This document shows, one piece after another, positions 1 to 11,066 of a stretch of 64,000 nucleotides of DNA. Each line of letters starts with the position of its first letter. Positions within the stretch are counted from its first letter, which is position 1. The position numbers and the translations under genes were made by a program. The DNA is taken from NCBI GenBank assembly GCA_930367205.1, contig OV884015.1, positions 2,232,001 through 2,296,000 of the forward strand, written 5' to 3'. The notes beneath the pieces are model-generated. The model saw only the letters and a list, made by a program, of their open reading frames with translations, was not told the DNA's origin and did not search any database. The stretch comes from Acanthosoma haemorrhoidale. Its lineage: Eukaryota > Arthropoda > Insecta > Hemiptera > Acanthosomatidae.

Positions 1-484
1 CGATCGTATCACGTGATACCATGAGTGCTAATGATACAGCACACAATCTTATTCGACATTATTTGATGTTATATTCACTCGTAACTTGAATCACACGATC
101 GTATCACGTGATACAATGAGTTCAAATGATACGGTACACAATCATATTTGACATCATTTGATGTTATATCCATCCCAAACTTTAATCATACGATCGTATC
201 ACGTGATTGAATGAATGCCAATGATATGGCACACAATCATATTCGACATCATTTGATGTTATATTCACTGGTACCATGAATCATATGATCGTATCACGTG
301 ATACCATGAGTGTTATTGATACAGCACACAATCATATTCAAAATCATTTGATGTTATCTTCACTCGTAACTTTCATCATACGATCGTATCACGTGATACA
401 ATAAGTGCAAATGATACGGCACACTATCATATTTGACATCATTTGATGTCATATTCACACGTAACTTTATTCATGCGATCGTAT
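1..484 (+). repeat. Sat-A block A1 (window edge)
   Basis: The window opens exactly at CGATCGTATC. The block holds five 95-bp monomers plus the 9-bp terminal CGATCGTAT. Its last monomer is the standard terminal type (AATAAGTGCAAATG...TTTGATGTCATATTC), carrying a private TCATGCGATC in place of TCATACGATC. A near-identical series appears at 4900-5380, so A1 is probably the end of a longer block cut by the window. Confidence 0.93.
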
Positions 485-907
485 GATCTTTAACGTTAGC
501 TCTTGCCCTATTATGTTCTCCTGATACCAAAACAAAGAAAACATCTTTAAAAAGTCGAATTTTAACAAAAATGCGTATTTCATAGCTTGTACGTTAGCAC
601 CTGCCCCATTATGTTCTCCTGATACCAAAACAAGAAAAATATCGTCAAAAAGTCGAATTTTTAAAAAATGCGTATTTCTTAGCTAGTACGTTAGCTCCTG
701 CCTTATTATGTTCTCCTGATACCAAAACAAAGAAAATGTCATCAAAAAGTTAAATTTTTTTAAAAAAGAGTATTTTATAGCTGGTACGTTAGCTTCTGAA
801 CAATTATGATTTCCTCATACCAAAACAAGAAAAATATCGTCAAAAAGTCGAATTTTAAAAAAATGCGTATTTTATAGCTGGTACAATAATTCCTGCCCTA
901 TTATGTT
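485..907 (+). repeat. Sat-B block B1, class X, internally deleted
   Basis: Order x1, x2, x12, x13 and partial end: nine monomers (x3-x11) are missing compared with full 1300-bp class X blocks (1300 - 423 = 877 bp). It starts at the standard A-to-B border GATCTTTAACG and ends at TATGTT before AACTCGTAG. It also defines the class X signature GAATTTTAAC. Confidence 0.92.
634..668. other. Representative Sat-B phased A/T tracts
   Basis: Within one Sat-B monomer, AAAAA (635-639), AAAAA (647-651), TTTTT (658-662) and AAAAAA (663-668) have centres near 637, 649, 660 and 665. The first three are about 11-12 bp apart, close to one helical turn. Tracts phased this way are known to curve DNA. The arrangement recurs in most Sat-B monomers. 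Confidence 0.55.
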
Positions 908-1053
908 AACTCGTAGCTTTGATCATACGATCGTATCACGTAATATAATGAGTGCTAATGATACATTATACAATCATATTCGACATCATTTGATGTTATA
1001 TTCACTCTTGGCTTCAATCATACGATCGTATCACGTGATATAATGAGTGGCAA

Positions 1054-1135
1054 TGATGCGGTACACTATCATAATCGACATCATCTGATGTTATTGATAC
1101 GGTATACCAGCATGGTTGACATCATTTAATGTTAT
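1054..1135 (+). repeat. 41-bp tandem duplication inside a Sat-A monomer (136-bp variant)
   Basis: Positions 1054-1094 (TGATGCGGTACACTATC...) are followed by a diverged copy at 1095-1135 (TGATACGGTATACCAGC...). This lengthens the CGATCG-to-CGATCG distance from 95 to 136 bp. The second copy carries CCAGCATGGTTGACATC, found only in these variants. The same variant starts at 1285, 48898, 49129, 52024, 52255, 55150, 55381, 60274, 60505, 60736, 63617 and 63848. Confidence 0.9.
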
Positions 1136-1284
1136 ATTCACTCGTAAGTTTAATCATACGATCGTATCACGTGATACAATGAGTGTTAATGATACATTAT
1201 ACAATCATATTCAACATCATTTGATGTTATCTTCACTCGTAACTTTCATCATACGATCGTATCACGTGATACAATGAGTGCCAA

Positions 1285-1366
1285 TGATACGGTACACTAT
1301 CATAATCGAAATCATCTGATGTTATTGATACGGTATACCAGCATGGTTGACATCATTTAATGTTAT
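1285..1366 (+). repeat. 41-bp duplication variant, second copy
   Basis: Starts 231 bp (136 + 95) after the first. Reads ATAATCGAAATCATCTGATG, with GAAATC instead of GACATC, a difference shared with the copies at 49129, 52255, 55381 and 60736. Confidence 0.88.
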
Positions 1367-1386
1367 ATTCACTCGTAAGTTTAATC

Positions 1387-1408
1387 ATACGATCGTATCA
1401 CGTGATAC
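1387..1408. other. Representative Sat-A double palindrome with E-box core
   Basis: ATACGATCGTAT (1387-1398) is a perfect 12-bp palindrome. GTATCACGTGATAC (1395-1408) is a perfect 14-bp palindrome. They share GTAT, so only one could extrude as a hairpin at a time. The core ATCACGTG fits RTCACRTG, the consensus of yeast centromere element CDEI bound by the bHLH protein Cbf1, and CACGTG is the general E-box/G-box of bHLH and bZIP factors. The motif recurs once per Sat-A monomer, so hundreds of times here. Monomers reading GATTGAATGAG after CACGT keep only the inner 10-bp palindrome ATCACGTGAT. Binding is inference. Confidence 0.75.
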
Positions 1409-1444
1409 AATGAGTGCCAATGATACATTATACAATCATATTCA

Positions 1445-1458
1445 ACATCATTTGATGT
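1445..1458. other. Representative Sat-A short dyad ACATCA-TT-TGATGT
   Basis: ACATCA (1445-1450) and TGATGT (1453-1458) are exact reverse complements separated by TT. This third dyad lies in the middle of nearly every Sat-A monomer. Common variants are CATTATTTGATGT (one arm damaged), CATCATCTGATGT (arms kept, spacer changed) and ACATATTTTGATGT (arm shortened). Confidence 0.7.
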
Positions 1459-2070
1459 TATATTTACTCGTAACTTTCATCATACGATCGTATCACGTGA
1501 TACAATGAGTGCCAATAATAAGGCACACTATCATATTCGACATCATTTGATGCTATATTTACTCGTAACTTTAATCATACGATCGTATCACGTGAAACAA
1601 CGAGTGCTAATGATACATTATACAATCATATTCAACATCATTTGATGTTATGTTCACGCGAAACTTTAATCATACAATCATATCACGTGATTGAATGAGT
1701 GCTAATGATATAGTACACTATCATATTCGACATCATTTGATGTTATGTTCACCCGAAACTTCAATCAATCGATCGTATCACGTGATTGAATGAGTGCCAA
1801 TGATATGAAACACAATCATATTCGACATCATTTGATGTTATATTCACTCGTAACTTGAATCATACGATTGTAACACGTGATACAATGAGTTCAAATGATA
1901 CGGTACACAATCATATTCCACATCATTTGATGTTATGTTTACTCGTAACTTTAATCATACGATCGTATCACGTGATTGAATGAGTGCCAATGATATGGCA
2001 CACAATCAAATTCGACATTATTTGGTGTTATATTCACTCGTAACTTGAATCACACGATCGTATCACGTGA

Positions 2071-3400
2071 TACAATGACTTCAAATGATACGGTACACAA
2101 TCATATTCGACATCATTTGATGTTATGTTCACTCGTAACTTGAATCATACGATTGTATCACGTGATACCATGAGTGCTAATGATTAGGCACACAATCATA
2201 TTCGACATATTTTGATGTTATGTTCACGCGAAACTTTAATTATACGATCATATCACGTGATTGAATGAGTGCCAATGATATGACACACAATCATATTCGA
2301 CATCATTTGATGTTATATTCACTCGTAACTTGAATCATACGATTGTATCACGTGATACAATCAGTGCTAATGATACAGCACACAATCATATTCGACATCA
2401 TTTGATGTTATATTCACTCGTAACTTGAATCATACGATCGTATCACGTGATACCATGAGTGCTAATGATACAGCACACAATCTTATTCGACATTATTTGA
2501 TGTTATATTCACTCGTAACTTGAATCATACGATCGTATCACGAGATACAATAAGTTTAAATGATACGGTAAACAATCATATTCGACATCATTTGATGTTA
2601 TATCCATCCCAAACTTTAATCATACGATCGTATCACGTGAAACAATGAGTGCTAATGATACATTATACAATCATATTCAAAATCATTTGATGTTATCTTC
2701 ACTCGTAACTTTCATCATACGATCGTATCACGTGATACAATGACTTCAAATGATACGGTACACAATCATATTCGACATCATTTGATGTTATGTTCACTCG
2801 TAACTTGAATCATACGATTGTATCACGTGATACCATGAGTGCTAATGATTAGGCACACAATCATATTCGACATATTTTGATGTTATGTTCACGCGAAACT
2901 TTAATTATACGATCATATCACGTGATTGAATGAGTGCCAATGATATGACACACAATCATATTCGACATCATTTGATGTTATATTCACTCGTAACTTGAAT
3001 CATACGATTGTATCACGTGATACAATCAGTGCTAATGATACAGCACACAATCATATTCGACATCATTTGATGTTATATTCACTCGTAACTTGAATCATAC
3101 GATCGTATCACGTGATACCATGAGTGCTAATGATACAGCACACAATCTTATTCGACATTATTTGATGTTATATTCACTCGTAACTTGAATCATACGATCG
3201 TATCACGAGATACAATAAGTTTAAATGATACGGTAAACAATCATATTCGACATCATTTGATGTTATATCCATCCCAAACTTTAATCATACGATCGTATCA
3301 CGTGAAACAATGAGTGCTAATGATACATTATACAATCATATTCAAAATCATTTGATGTTATCTTCACTCGTAACTTTCATCATACGATCGTATCACGTGA
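2071..3400 (+). repeat. 665-bp tandem duplication in A2 (7-mer HOR, 2 copies)
   Basis: 2071-2735 and 2736-3400 look identical by eye. Private variants are shared at the same offset: ATGACTTCAAATG, ACAATCAGTGC, CACGAGATACAATAAG and TCCATCCCAAAC. 665 = 7 x 95, which fits unequal exchange in register. Confidence 0.88.
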
Positions 3401-3488
3401 TACAATAAGTGCAAATGATACGGCACACTATCATATTTGACATCATTTGATGTCATATTCACTCGTAACTTTATTCATACGATCGTAT

Positions 3489-4496
3489 GATCTTTAACTT
3501 TAGCTCTTGCCCTATTATGTTCTCCTGATACCAAAACAAAGAAAACATCTTTAAAAAGTCGAATATTAACAAAAATGCGTATTTCATAGCTAGTATGTTA
3601 GCTCCTGCCCCATTATGTTCTCCTGATACCTGAACAAGAAAATATCGTCAAAAAGTTGAATTTTTAAAAAAATGCGTATTTCTTAGCTAGTACGTTAGCT
3701 CCTGCCTTATTATGTTCTCCGGATACCAAAACAAAGAAAATGTCATCAAAAAGTTAAATTTTTTTAAAAAAGAGTATTTTATAGCTGGTACGTTAGCTCC
3801 TGAACAATTATGTTCTCCTGATACGAAATCAAGAAAAATATTGTCAAAAAGTTGAATTTTTAAAAAATGCATATTTCATAGCTAGTACGTCAGCTCCTGC
3901 CCCATTATGTTCTCCTGATACGAAAACAACAAAAATATCGTCAAAAAGTCGAATTTTTAAAAAAATGGGTATTTCATAGCTGGCACGTTAGCTCCTGCTC
4001 TTTTATGTTCTCCTGATACTAAATCAAGGAAAATATCGTCAAAAAGTCGAATTTTTCGAAAATGCGTATTTCATAGCTAGTACGTTAGCTCCTGCCCCAT
4101 CATGTTCTCCTGATACGAAAACCAGGAAAATATCGTCAAAAAGTCGATTTTTTAAAAAATGCGTATTTCATAGCTAGTACATCAGCTCCTGCCCTATTAT
4201 GTTCTCCTGATACCTAAACAACAAAATATCGTCAAAAAGTTGAATTTTAAAAAAAAATGCGTATTTCTTAGCTAGTACGTTAGCTCCTGCCTTATTATGT
4301 TCTCCTGATACCAAAACAAAGAAAATGTCATCAAAAAGTTAAATTTTTTTAAAAAAGAGTATTTTATAGCTGGTACGTTAGCTTCTGAACAATTATGATT
4401 TCCTCATACCAAAACAAGAAAAATATCGTCAAAAAGTCGAATTTTAAAAAAATGCGTATTTTATAGCTGGTACAATAATTCCTGCCCTATTATGTT
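3489..4496 (+). repeat. Sat-B block B2, class Y, 10 monomers
   Basis: 1008 bp: y1-y6, then a CCCCATCATG/ACGAAAACCAGG monomer in place of y7-y8, then y9-y11 and partial end. It starts with GAATATTAAC and ends TTAATT. It has the same length as B5 and nearly the same as B7. Reads CTTTAGCTC at the border where most blocks have CGTTAGCTC. Confidence 0.9.
4047..4059. other. Hairpin-capable motif in Sat-B monomer types x9 and y6
   Basis: TCGAA (4047-4051) and TTCGA (4055-4059) are inverted repeats around TTT. The motif is restricted to monomers reading GAATTTTTCGAAAATGCG, the type that follows the CTGCTCTTTTATG variant, and so marks one fixed position inside Sat-B blocks. Confidence 0.55.
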
Positions 4497-5380
4497 AATT
4501 CGTAGCTTTGATCATACGATCGTATCACGTAATATAATGAGTGCCAATGATACGGTACACTATCATATTCGACATATTTTGATGTTATGTTCACGCGAAA
4601 CTTTAATTATACGATCATATCACCTGATTGAATGAGTGCCAATGATATGACACACAATCATATTCGACATCATTTGATGTTATATTCACTCGTAACTTGA
4701 ATCATACGATTGTATCACGTGATACAATGAGTGCTAATAATACAGCACACAATCATATTCGACATCATTTGATGTTATATTCACTCGTAACATGAATCAT
4801 ACGACCGTATCACGTGATTGAATGAATGCCAATGATATGGCACACAATCATATTCGACATCATTTGATGTTATATTCACTGGTACCATGAATCACACGAT
4901 CGTATCACGTGATACCATGAGTGCTAATGATACAGCACACAATCTTATTCGACATTATTTGATGTTATATTCACTCGTAACTTGAATCACACGATCGTAT
5001 CACGTGATACAATGAGTTCAAATGATACGGTACACAATCATATTTGACATCATTTGATGTTATATCCATCCCAAACTTTAATCATACGATCGTATCACGT
5101 GATTGAATGAATGCCAATGATATGGCACACAATCATATTCGACATCATTTGATGTTATATTCACTGGTACCATGAATCATATGATCGTATCACGTGATAC
5201 CATGAGTGTTATTGATACAGCACACAATCATATTCAAAATCATTTGATGTTATCTTCACTCGTAACTTTCATCATACGATCGTATCACGTGATACAATAA
5301 GTGCAAATGATACGGCACACTATCATATTTGACATCATTTGATGTCATATTCACTCGTAACTTTATTCATACGATCGTAT
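4497..5380 (+). repeat. Sat-A block A3
   Basis: 884 bp = 9 x 95 + 29. It begins with the class Y-linked monomer GTGCCAATGATACGG. It includes a CACCTGATTG variant (palindrome broken) and a CGACCGTATC variant. Its second half repeats A1. Confidence 0.92.
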
Positions 5381-6581
5381 GATCTTTAACGTTAGCTCTT
5401 GCCCTATTATGTTCTCCTGATACCAAAACAAAGAAAACATCTTTAAAAAGTCGAATTTTAACAAAAATGCGTATTTCATAGCTTGTACGTTAGCACCTGC
5501 CCCATTATGTTCTCCTGATACCAAAACAAGAAAAATATCGTCAAAAAGTCGAATTTTTAAAAAATGCGTATTTCATAGCTAGTACGTCAGCTCCTGCCCC
5601 ATTATGTTCTCCTGATACGAAAACAAGAAAAATATCGTCAAAAAGTCGAATTTTTACAAAAATGCGTATTTAGAGCTAGTACGTTAGCTCCTGTCCCGTT
5701 ATGTTCTCCTGATACCAAAACAAAAAAAATATCGTTCAAAAGTCAAATTTTTACAAAAATGCGTATTTCATAGCTGGTACGTCAGCTCCTGCCCTATTAT
5801 GTTCTCCTGATACGAAAACGAGAAAAATATCGTCAAAAAGTTGAATTTTTAAAAAATGCGTATTTCATAGCTAGTACGTCAGCTTCTGCCGCATCATGTT
5901 CTCCTGATACTAAAACCAGGAAAATATCGTCAAAAAGTCGAATTTTTAAAAAATGCTTATTTCATAGCTAGTACGTCAGCTCATGCCCCATTATGTTCTC
6001 CTGATACGAAAACAACAAAAATATCGTCAAAAAGTCGAATTTTTAAAAAAATGGGTATTTCATAGCTGGCACGTTAGCTCCTGCTCTTTTATGTTCTCCT
6101 GATACTAAATCAAGGAAAATATCGTCAAAAAGTCGAATTTTTCGAAAATGCGTATTTCATAGCTAGTACGTTAGCTCCTGCCCCATCATGTTCTCCTGAT
6201 ACGAAAACCAGGAAAATATCGTTAAAAAGTCGATTTTTTAAAAAATGCGTATTTCATAGCTAGTACGTCAGCTCCTACCCATTATGTTCTCCTGATACCT
6301 AAACAACAAAATATCGTCAAAAAGTTGAATTTTTGAAAAAAATGCGTATTTCTTAGCTAGTACGTTAGCTCCTGCCTTATTATGTTCTCCTGATACCAAA
6401 ACAAAGAAAATGTCATCAAAAAGTTAAATTTTTTTAAAAAAGAGTATTTTATAGCTGGTACGTTAGCTTCTGAACAATTATGATTTCCTCATACCAAAAC
6501 AAGAAAAATATCGTCAAAAAGTCGAATTTTAAAAAAATGCGTATTTTATAGCTGGTACAATAATTCCTGCCCTATTATGTT
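5381..6581 (+). repeat. Sat-B block B3, class X, 12 monomers
   Basis: 1201 bp, class X order lacking x6 (the CATCATG/ACGAGGAAAAGATCG monomer). x11 is slightly shortened (CTCCTACCCATTATG). Ends TTAACT. Confidence 0.9.
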
Positions 6582-8267
6582 AACTCGTAGCTTTGATCAT
6601 ACGATCGTATCACGTAATATAATGAGTGCTAATGATACATTATACAATCATATTCGACATCATTTGATGTTATGTTCACGCGAAACTTTAATCATACAAT
6701 CATATCACGTGATTGAATGAGTGCCAATGATATAGTACACTATCATATTCGACATCATTTGATGTTATGTTCACCCGAAACTTCAATCAATCGATCGTAT
6801 CACGTGATTGAATGAGTGCCAATGATATGACACACAATCATATTCGACATCATTTGATGTTATATTCACTCGTAACTTGAATCATACGATTGTAACACGT
6901 GATACAATGAGTTCAAATGATACGGTACACAATCATATTCCACATCATTTGATGTTATGTTTACTCGTAACTTGAATCATACGATTGTAACACGTGATAC
7001 AATGAGTTCAAATGATACGGTACACAATCATATTCCACATCATTTGATGTTATGTTTACTCGTAACTTTAATCATACGATCGTATCACGTGATTAAATGA
7101 GTGCCAATGATATGGCACACAATCATATTCCACATCATTTGATGTTATGTTTACTCGTAACTTGAATCATACGATTGTAACACGTGATACAATGAGTTCA
7201 AATGATACGGTACACAATCATATTCCACATCATTTGATGTCATGTATACTCGTAACTTTAATCATACGATCGTATCACGTGATTGAATGAGTGCCAATGA
7301 TATGGCACACAATCAAATTCGACATTATTTGGTGTTATATTCACTCGTAACTTGAATCACACGATCGTATCACGTGATACAATGAGTTCAAATGATACGG
7401 TACACAATCATATTCGACATCATTTGATGTTATGTTCACTCGTAACTTGAATCATACGATTGTAACACGTGATACAATGAGTTCAAATGATACGGTACAC
7501 AATCATATTCCACATCATTTGATGTTATGTTTACTCGTAACTTTAATCATACGATCGTATCACGTGATTGAATGAGTGCCAATGATATGGCACACAATCA
7601 TATTCCACATCATTTGATGTTATGTTTACTCGTAACTTGAATCATACGATTGTAACACGTGATACAATGAGTTCAAATGATACGGTACACAATCATATTC
7701 CACATCATTTGATGTCATGTATACTCGTAACTTTAATCATACGATCGTATCACGTGATTGAATGAGTGCCAATGATATGGCACACAATCAAATTCGACAT
7801 TATTTGGTGTTATATTCACTCGTAACTTGAATCACACGATCGTATCACGTGATACAATGAGTTGAAATGATACGGTACACAATCATATTCGACATCATTT
7901 GATGTTATGTTCACTCGTAACTTGAATCATACGATTGTATCACGTGATACCATGAGTGCTAATGATTAGGCACACAATCATATTCGACATATTTTGATGT
8001 TATGTTCACGCGAAACTTTAATTATACGATCATATCACGTGATACAATGAGTGCTAATGATACAGCACACAATCATATTCGACATCATTTGATGTTATAT
8101 TCACTCGTAACTTGAATCATACGATTGTATCACGTGATACAATGAGTGCTTATGATACAGCACACAATCATATTCGACATCATTTGATGTTATATTCACT
8201 CGTAACTTGAATCATACGATCGTATCACGTGATACCATGAGTGCTAATGATACAGCACACAATCTTA
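6582..8267 (+). repeat. Sat-A block A4
   Basis: About 17.7 monomers. It starts with GTGCTAATGATACATT, the usual class X-linked first monomer. It contains a 475-bp (5-monomer) tandem duplication and ends abnormally in the middle of a monomer at CACACAATCTTA, not at CGATCGTAT. Confidence 0.92.
6963..7946 (+). repeat. 475-bp tandem duplication in A4 (5-mer HOR)
   Basis: Sequence repeats at an offset of 475 = 5 x 95 across this span (6963-7437, 7438-7912, plus about 34 bp). It is marked by the shared TGATGTCATGTATACTCG at 7236 and 7711. I see only two mismatches, near 7095 (GATTAAATG) and 7864 (GTTGAAATG). Further partial repeats of the group lie in A5. Confidence 0.82.
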
Positions 8268-8284
8268 CAATCTTAATCACAAGC
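8268..8284 (+). other. 17-bp non-monomer linker at an aberrant A-to-B junction
   Basis: CAATCTTAATCACAAGC joins Sat-A ending CACACAATCTTA to Sat-B beginning AATTTTTCGAAAATGCG. ACAATCTT is doubled across the join, and AATCACA resembles the Sat-A AATCACAC segment, so the linker may be rearranged Sat-A. The same 17 bp and flanks occur at 18781. Confidence 0.8.
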
Positions 8285-8662
8285 AATTTTTCGAAAATGC
8301 GTATTTCATAGCTAGTACGTTAGCTCCTGCCCCATCATGTTCTCCTTGTACGAAAACCAGGAAAATATCGTCAAAAAGTCGATTTTTTAAAAAATGCGTA
8401 TTTCATAGCTTGTACGTTAGCACCTGCCCCATTATGTTCTCCTGATACCAAAACAAGAAAAATATCGTCAAAAAGTCGAATTTTTAAAAAATGCGTATTT
8501 CATAGCTAGTACGTCAGCTCCTGCCCCATTATGTTCTCCTGATACGAAAACGAGAAAAATGTCATCAAAAAGTTAAATTTTTTTAAAAAAGAGTATTTTA
8601 TAGCTGGTACGTTAGCTTCTGAACAATTATGATTTCCTCATACCAAAACAAGAAAAATATCG
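8285..8662 (+). repeat. Sat-B block B4, scrambled
   Basis: Order: x9 tail, x10 (with private CTCCTTGTACG), x2, a hybrid starting as x3 and ending as x12, then x13, which stops mid-monomer at AAAAATATCG. Neither border is standard. This indicates several breaks within a short stretch. Confidence 0.85.
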
Positions 8663-8668
8663 GCACAC
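8655..8668 (+). other. Aberrant B-to-A junction with short homology
   Basis: Sat-B ...GAAAAATATCG runs directly into Sat-A GCACACAATCATATTCC. The Sat-B parent reads ATATCGTC and the Sat-A parent GATATGGCACAC, so they share ATAT and a nearby G at the break. This is the only B-to-A join in the window that is not at the TATGTTAA border. Confidence 0.75.
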
Positions 8669-10058
8669 AATCATATTCCACATCATTTGATGTTATGTTT
8701 ACTCGTAACTTGAATCATACGATTGTAACACGTGATACAATGAGTTCAAATGATACGGTACACAATCATATTCCACATCATTTGATGTCATGTTTACTCG
8801 TAACTTTAATCATACGATCGTATCACGTGATTGAATGAGTGCCAATGATATGGCACACAATCAAATTCGACATTATTTGGTGTTATATTCACTCGTAACT
8901 TGAATCACACGATCGTATCACGTGATACAATGAGTTCAAATGATACGGTACACAATCATATTCGACATCATTTGATGTTATGTTCACTCGTAACTTGAAT
9001 CATACGATTGTAACACGTGATACAATGAGTTCAAATGATACGGTACACAATCATATTCCACATCATTTGATGTCATGTATACTCGTAACTTTAATCATAC
9101 GATCGTATCACGTGATTGAATGAGTGCCAATGATATGGCACACAATCAAATTCGACATTATTTGGTGTTATATTCACTCGTAACTTGAATCACACGATCG
9201 TATCACGTGATACAATGAGTTCAAATGATACGGTACACAATCATATTCGACATCATTTGATGTTATGTTCACTCGTAACTTGAATCATACGATTGTAACA
9301 CGTGATACAATGAGTTCAAATGATACGGTACACAATCATATTCCACATCATTTGAAGTCATGTTTACTCGTAACTTTAATCATACGATCGTATCACGTGA
9401 TTGAATGAGTGCCAATGATATGGCACACAATCAAATTCGACATTATTTGGTGTTATATTCACTCGTAACTTGAATCACACGATCGTATCACGTGATACAA
9501 TGAGTTCAAATGATACGGTACACAATCATATTCGACATCATTTGATGTTATGTTCACTCGTAACTTGAATCATACGATTGTATCACGTGATACCATGAGT
9601 GCTAATGATTAGGCACACAATCATATTCGACATATTTTGATGTTATGTTCACGCGAAACTTTAATTATACGATCATATCACGTGATACCATGAGTGCTAA
9701 TGATTAGGCACACAATCATATTCGACATATTTTGATGTTATGTTCACGCGAAACTTTAATTATACGATCATATCACGTGATTGAATGAGTGCTAATGATA
9801 CAGCACACAATCATATTCGACATCATTTGATGTTATATCCATCCCAAACTTTAATCATACGATCGTATCACGTGAAACAATGAGTGCTAATGATACATTA
9901 TACAATCATATTCAAAATCATTTGATGTTATCTTCACTCGTAACTTTCATCATACGATCGTATCACGTGATACAATAAGTGCAAATGATACGGCACACTA
10001 TGATATTTGACATCATTTGATGTCATATTCACTCGTAACTTTATTCATACGATCGTAT
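8663..10058 (+). repeat. Sat-A block A5
   Basis: 1396 bp, about 14.7 monomers, beginning mid-monomer. It repeats the TGTAACACG / GATATGGCACACAATCAAATTC monomer series of A4 and then reaches the standard terminal monomer and border. Contains TTTGAAGTCATG, a private change in the central dyad. Confidence 0.92.
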
Positions 10059-11066
10059 GATCTTTAACGTTAGCTCTTGCCCTATTATGTTCTCCTGATA
10101 CCAAAACAAAGAAAACATCTTTAAAAAGTCGAATATTAACAAAAATGCGTATTTCATAGCTAGTATGTTAGCTCCTGCCCCATTATGTTCTCCTGATACC
10201 TGAACAAGAAAATATCGTCAAAAAGTTGAATTTTTAAAAAAATGCGTATTTCTTAGCTAGTACGTTAGCTCCTGCCTTATTATGTTCTCCGGATACCAAA
10301 ACAAAGAAAATGTCATCAAAAAGTTAAATTTTTTTAAAAAAGAGTATTTTATAGCTGGTACGTTAGCTTCTGAACAATTATGTTCTCCTGATACGAAATC
10401 AAGAAAAATATTGTCAAAAAGTTGAATTTTTAAAAAATGCATAGTTCATAGCTAGTACGTCAGCTCCTGCCCCATTATGTTCTCCTGATACGAAAACAAC
10501 AAAAATATCGTCAAAAAGTCGAATTTTTAAAAAAATGGGTATTTCATAGATGGCACGTTAGCTCCTGCTCTTTTATGTTCTCCTGATACTAAATCAAGGA
10601 AAATATCGTCAAAAAGTCGAATTTTTCGAAAATGCGTATTTCATAGCTAGTACGTTAGCTCCTGCCCCATCATGTTCTCCTGATACGAAAACCAGGAAAA
10701 TATCGTCAAAAAGTCGATTTTTTAAAAAATGCGTATTTCATAGCTAGTACGTCAGCTCCTGCCCCATTATGTTCTCCTGATACCTAAACAACAAAATATC
10801 GTCAAAAAGTTGAATTTTTAAAAAAAATGCGTATTTCTTAGCTAGTACGTTAGCTCCTGCCTTATTATGTTCTCCTGATACCAAAACAAAGAAAATGTCA
10901 TCAAAAAGTTAAATTTTTTTAAAAAAGAGTATTTTATAGCTAGTACGTTAGCTTCTGAACAATTATGATTTCCTCATACCAAAACAAGAAAAATATCGTC
11001 AAAAAGTCGAATTTTAAAAAAATGCGTATTTTATAGCTGGTACAATAATTCCTGCCCTATTATGTT
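10059..11066 (+). repeat. Sat-B block B5, class Y, 10 monomers
   Basis: 1008 bp, same monomer order as B2. Differences include TGCATAGTTCATAG and TTCATAGATGGCACG. Ends TTAATT. Confidence 0.9.

Larger units (their letters stand above)
908..3488 (+). repeat. Sat-A block A2
   Basis: 2581 bp = 26 x 95 + 29 + 82, where 82 is two copies of the 41-bp internal insertion (see 1054 and 1285). It contains a 665-bp (7-monomer) tandem duplication at 2071-3400. It is among the more diverse Sat-A blocks, mixing types with CATTATACAATC, GATATGGCACAC, GATTAGGCACAC and TCCATCCCAAAC. Confidence 0.93.

Noticed and set aside
485..907. Sat-A and Sat-B as diverged copies of one ancestral monomer
   Set aside because: Their lengths are close (95 versus 97-98) and both contain TGATACC, but I could not align them further by eye. 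Chance similarity is enough to explain this.
1021..1060. TATAATG strings (GATATAATGAG) as promoters
   Set aside because: They are monomer variants of GATACAATGAG in AT-rich sequence, with no gene downstream and no paired upstream element.
3687..3872. 61-codon minus-strand open frame in Sat-B, repeated at 10257 and 14094
   Set aside because: It spans y3/y4 monomers and exists only where two monomer lengths keep the frame. No domain, no start context, and it changes with each monomer variant. The three copies come from block duplication.
8268..8284. Linker as a transposon footprint or target-site duplication
   Set aside because: There is no inverted terminal repeat or flanking duplication around an inserted element. 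The doubled ACAATCTT is adjacent, not flanking, and the sides belong to different satellites.
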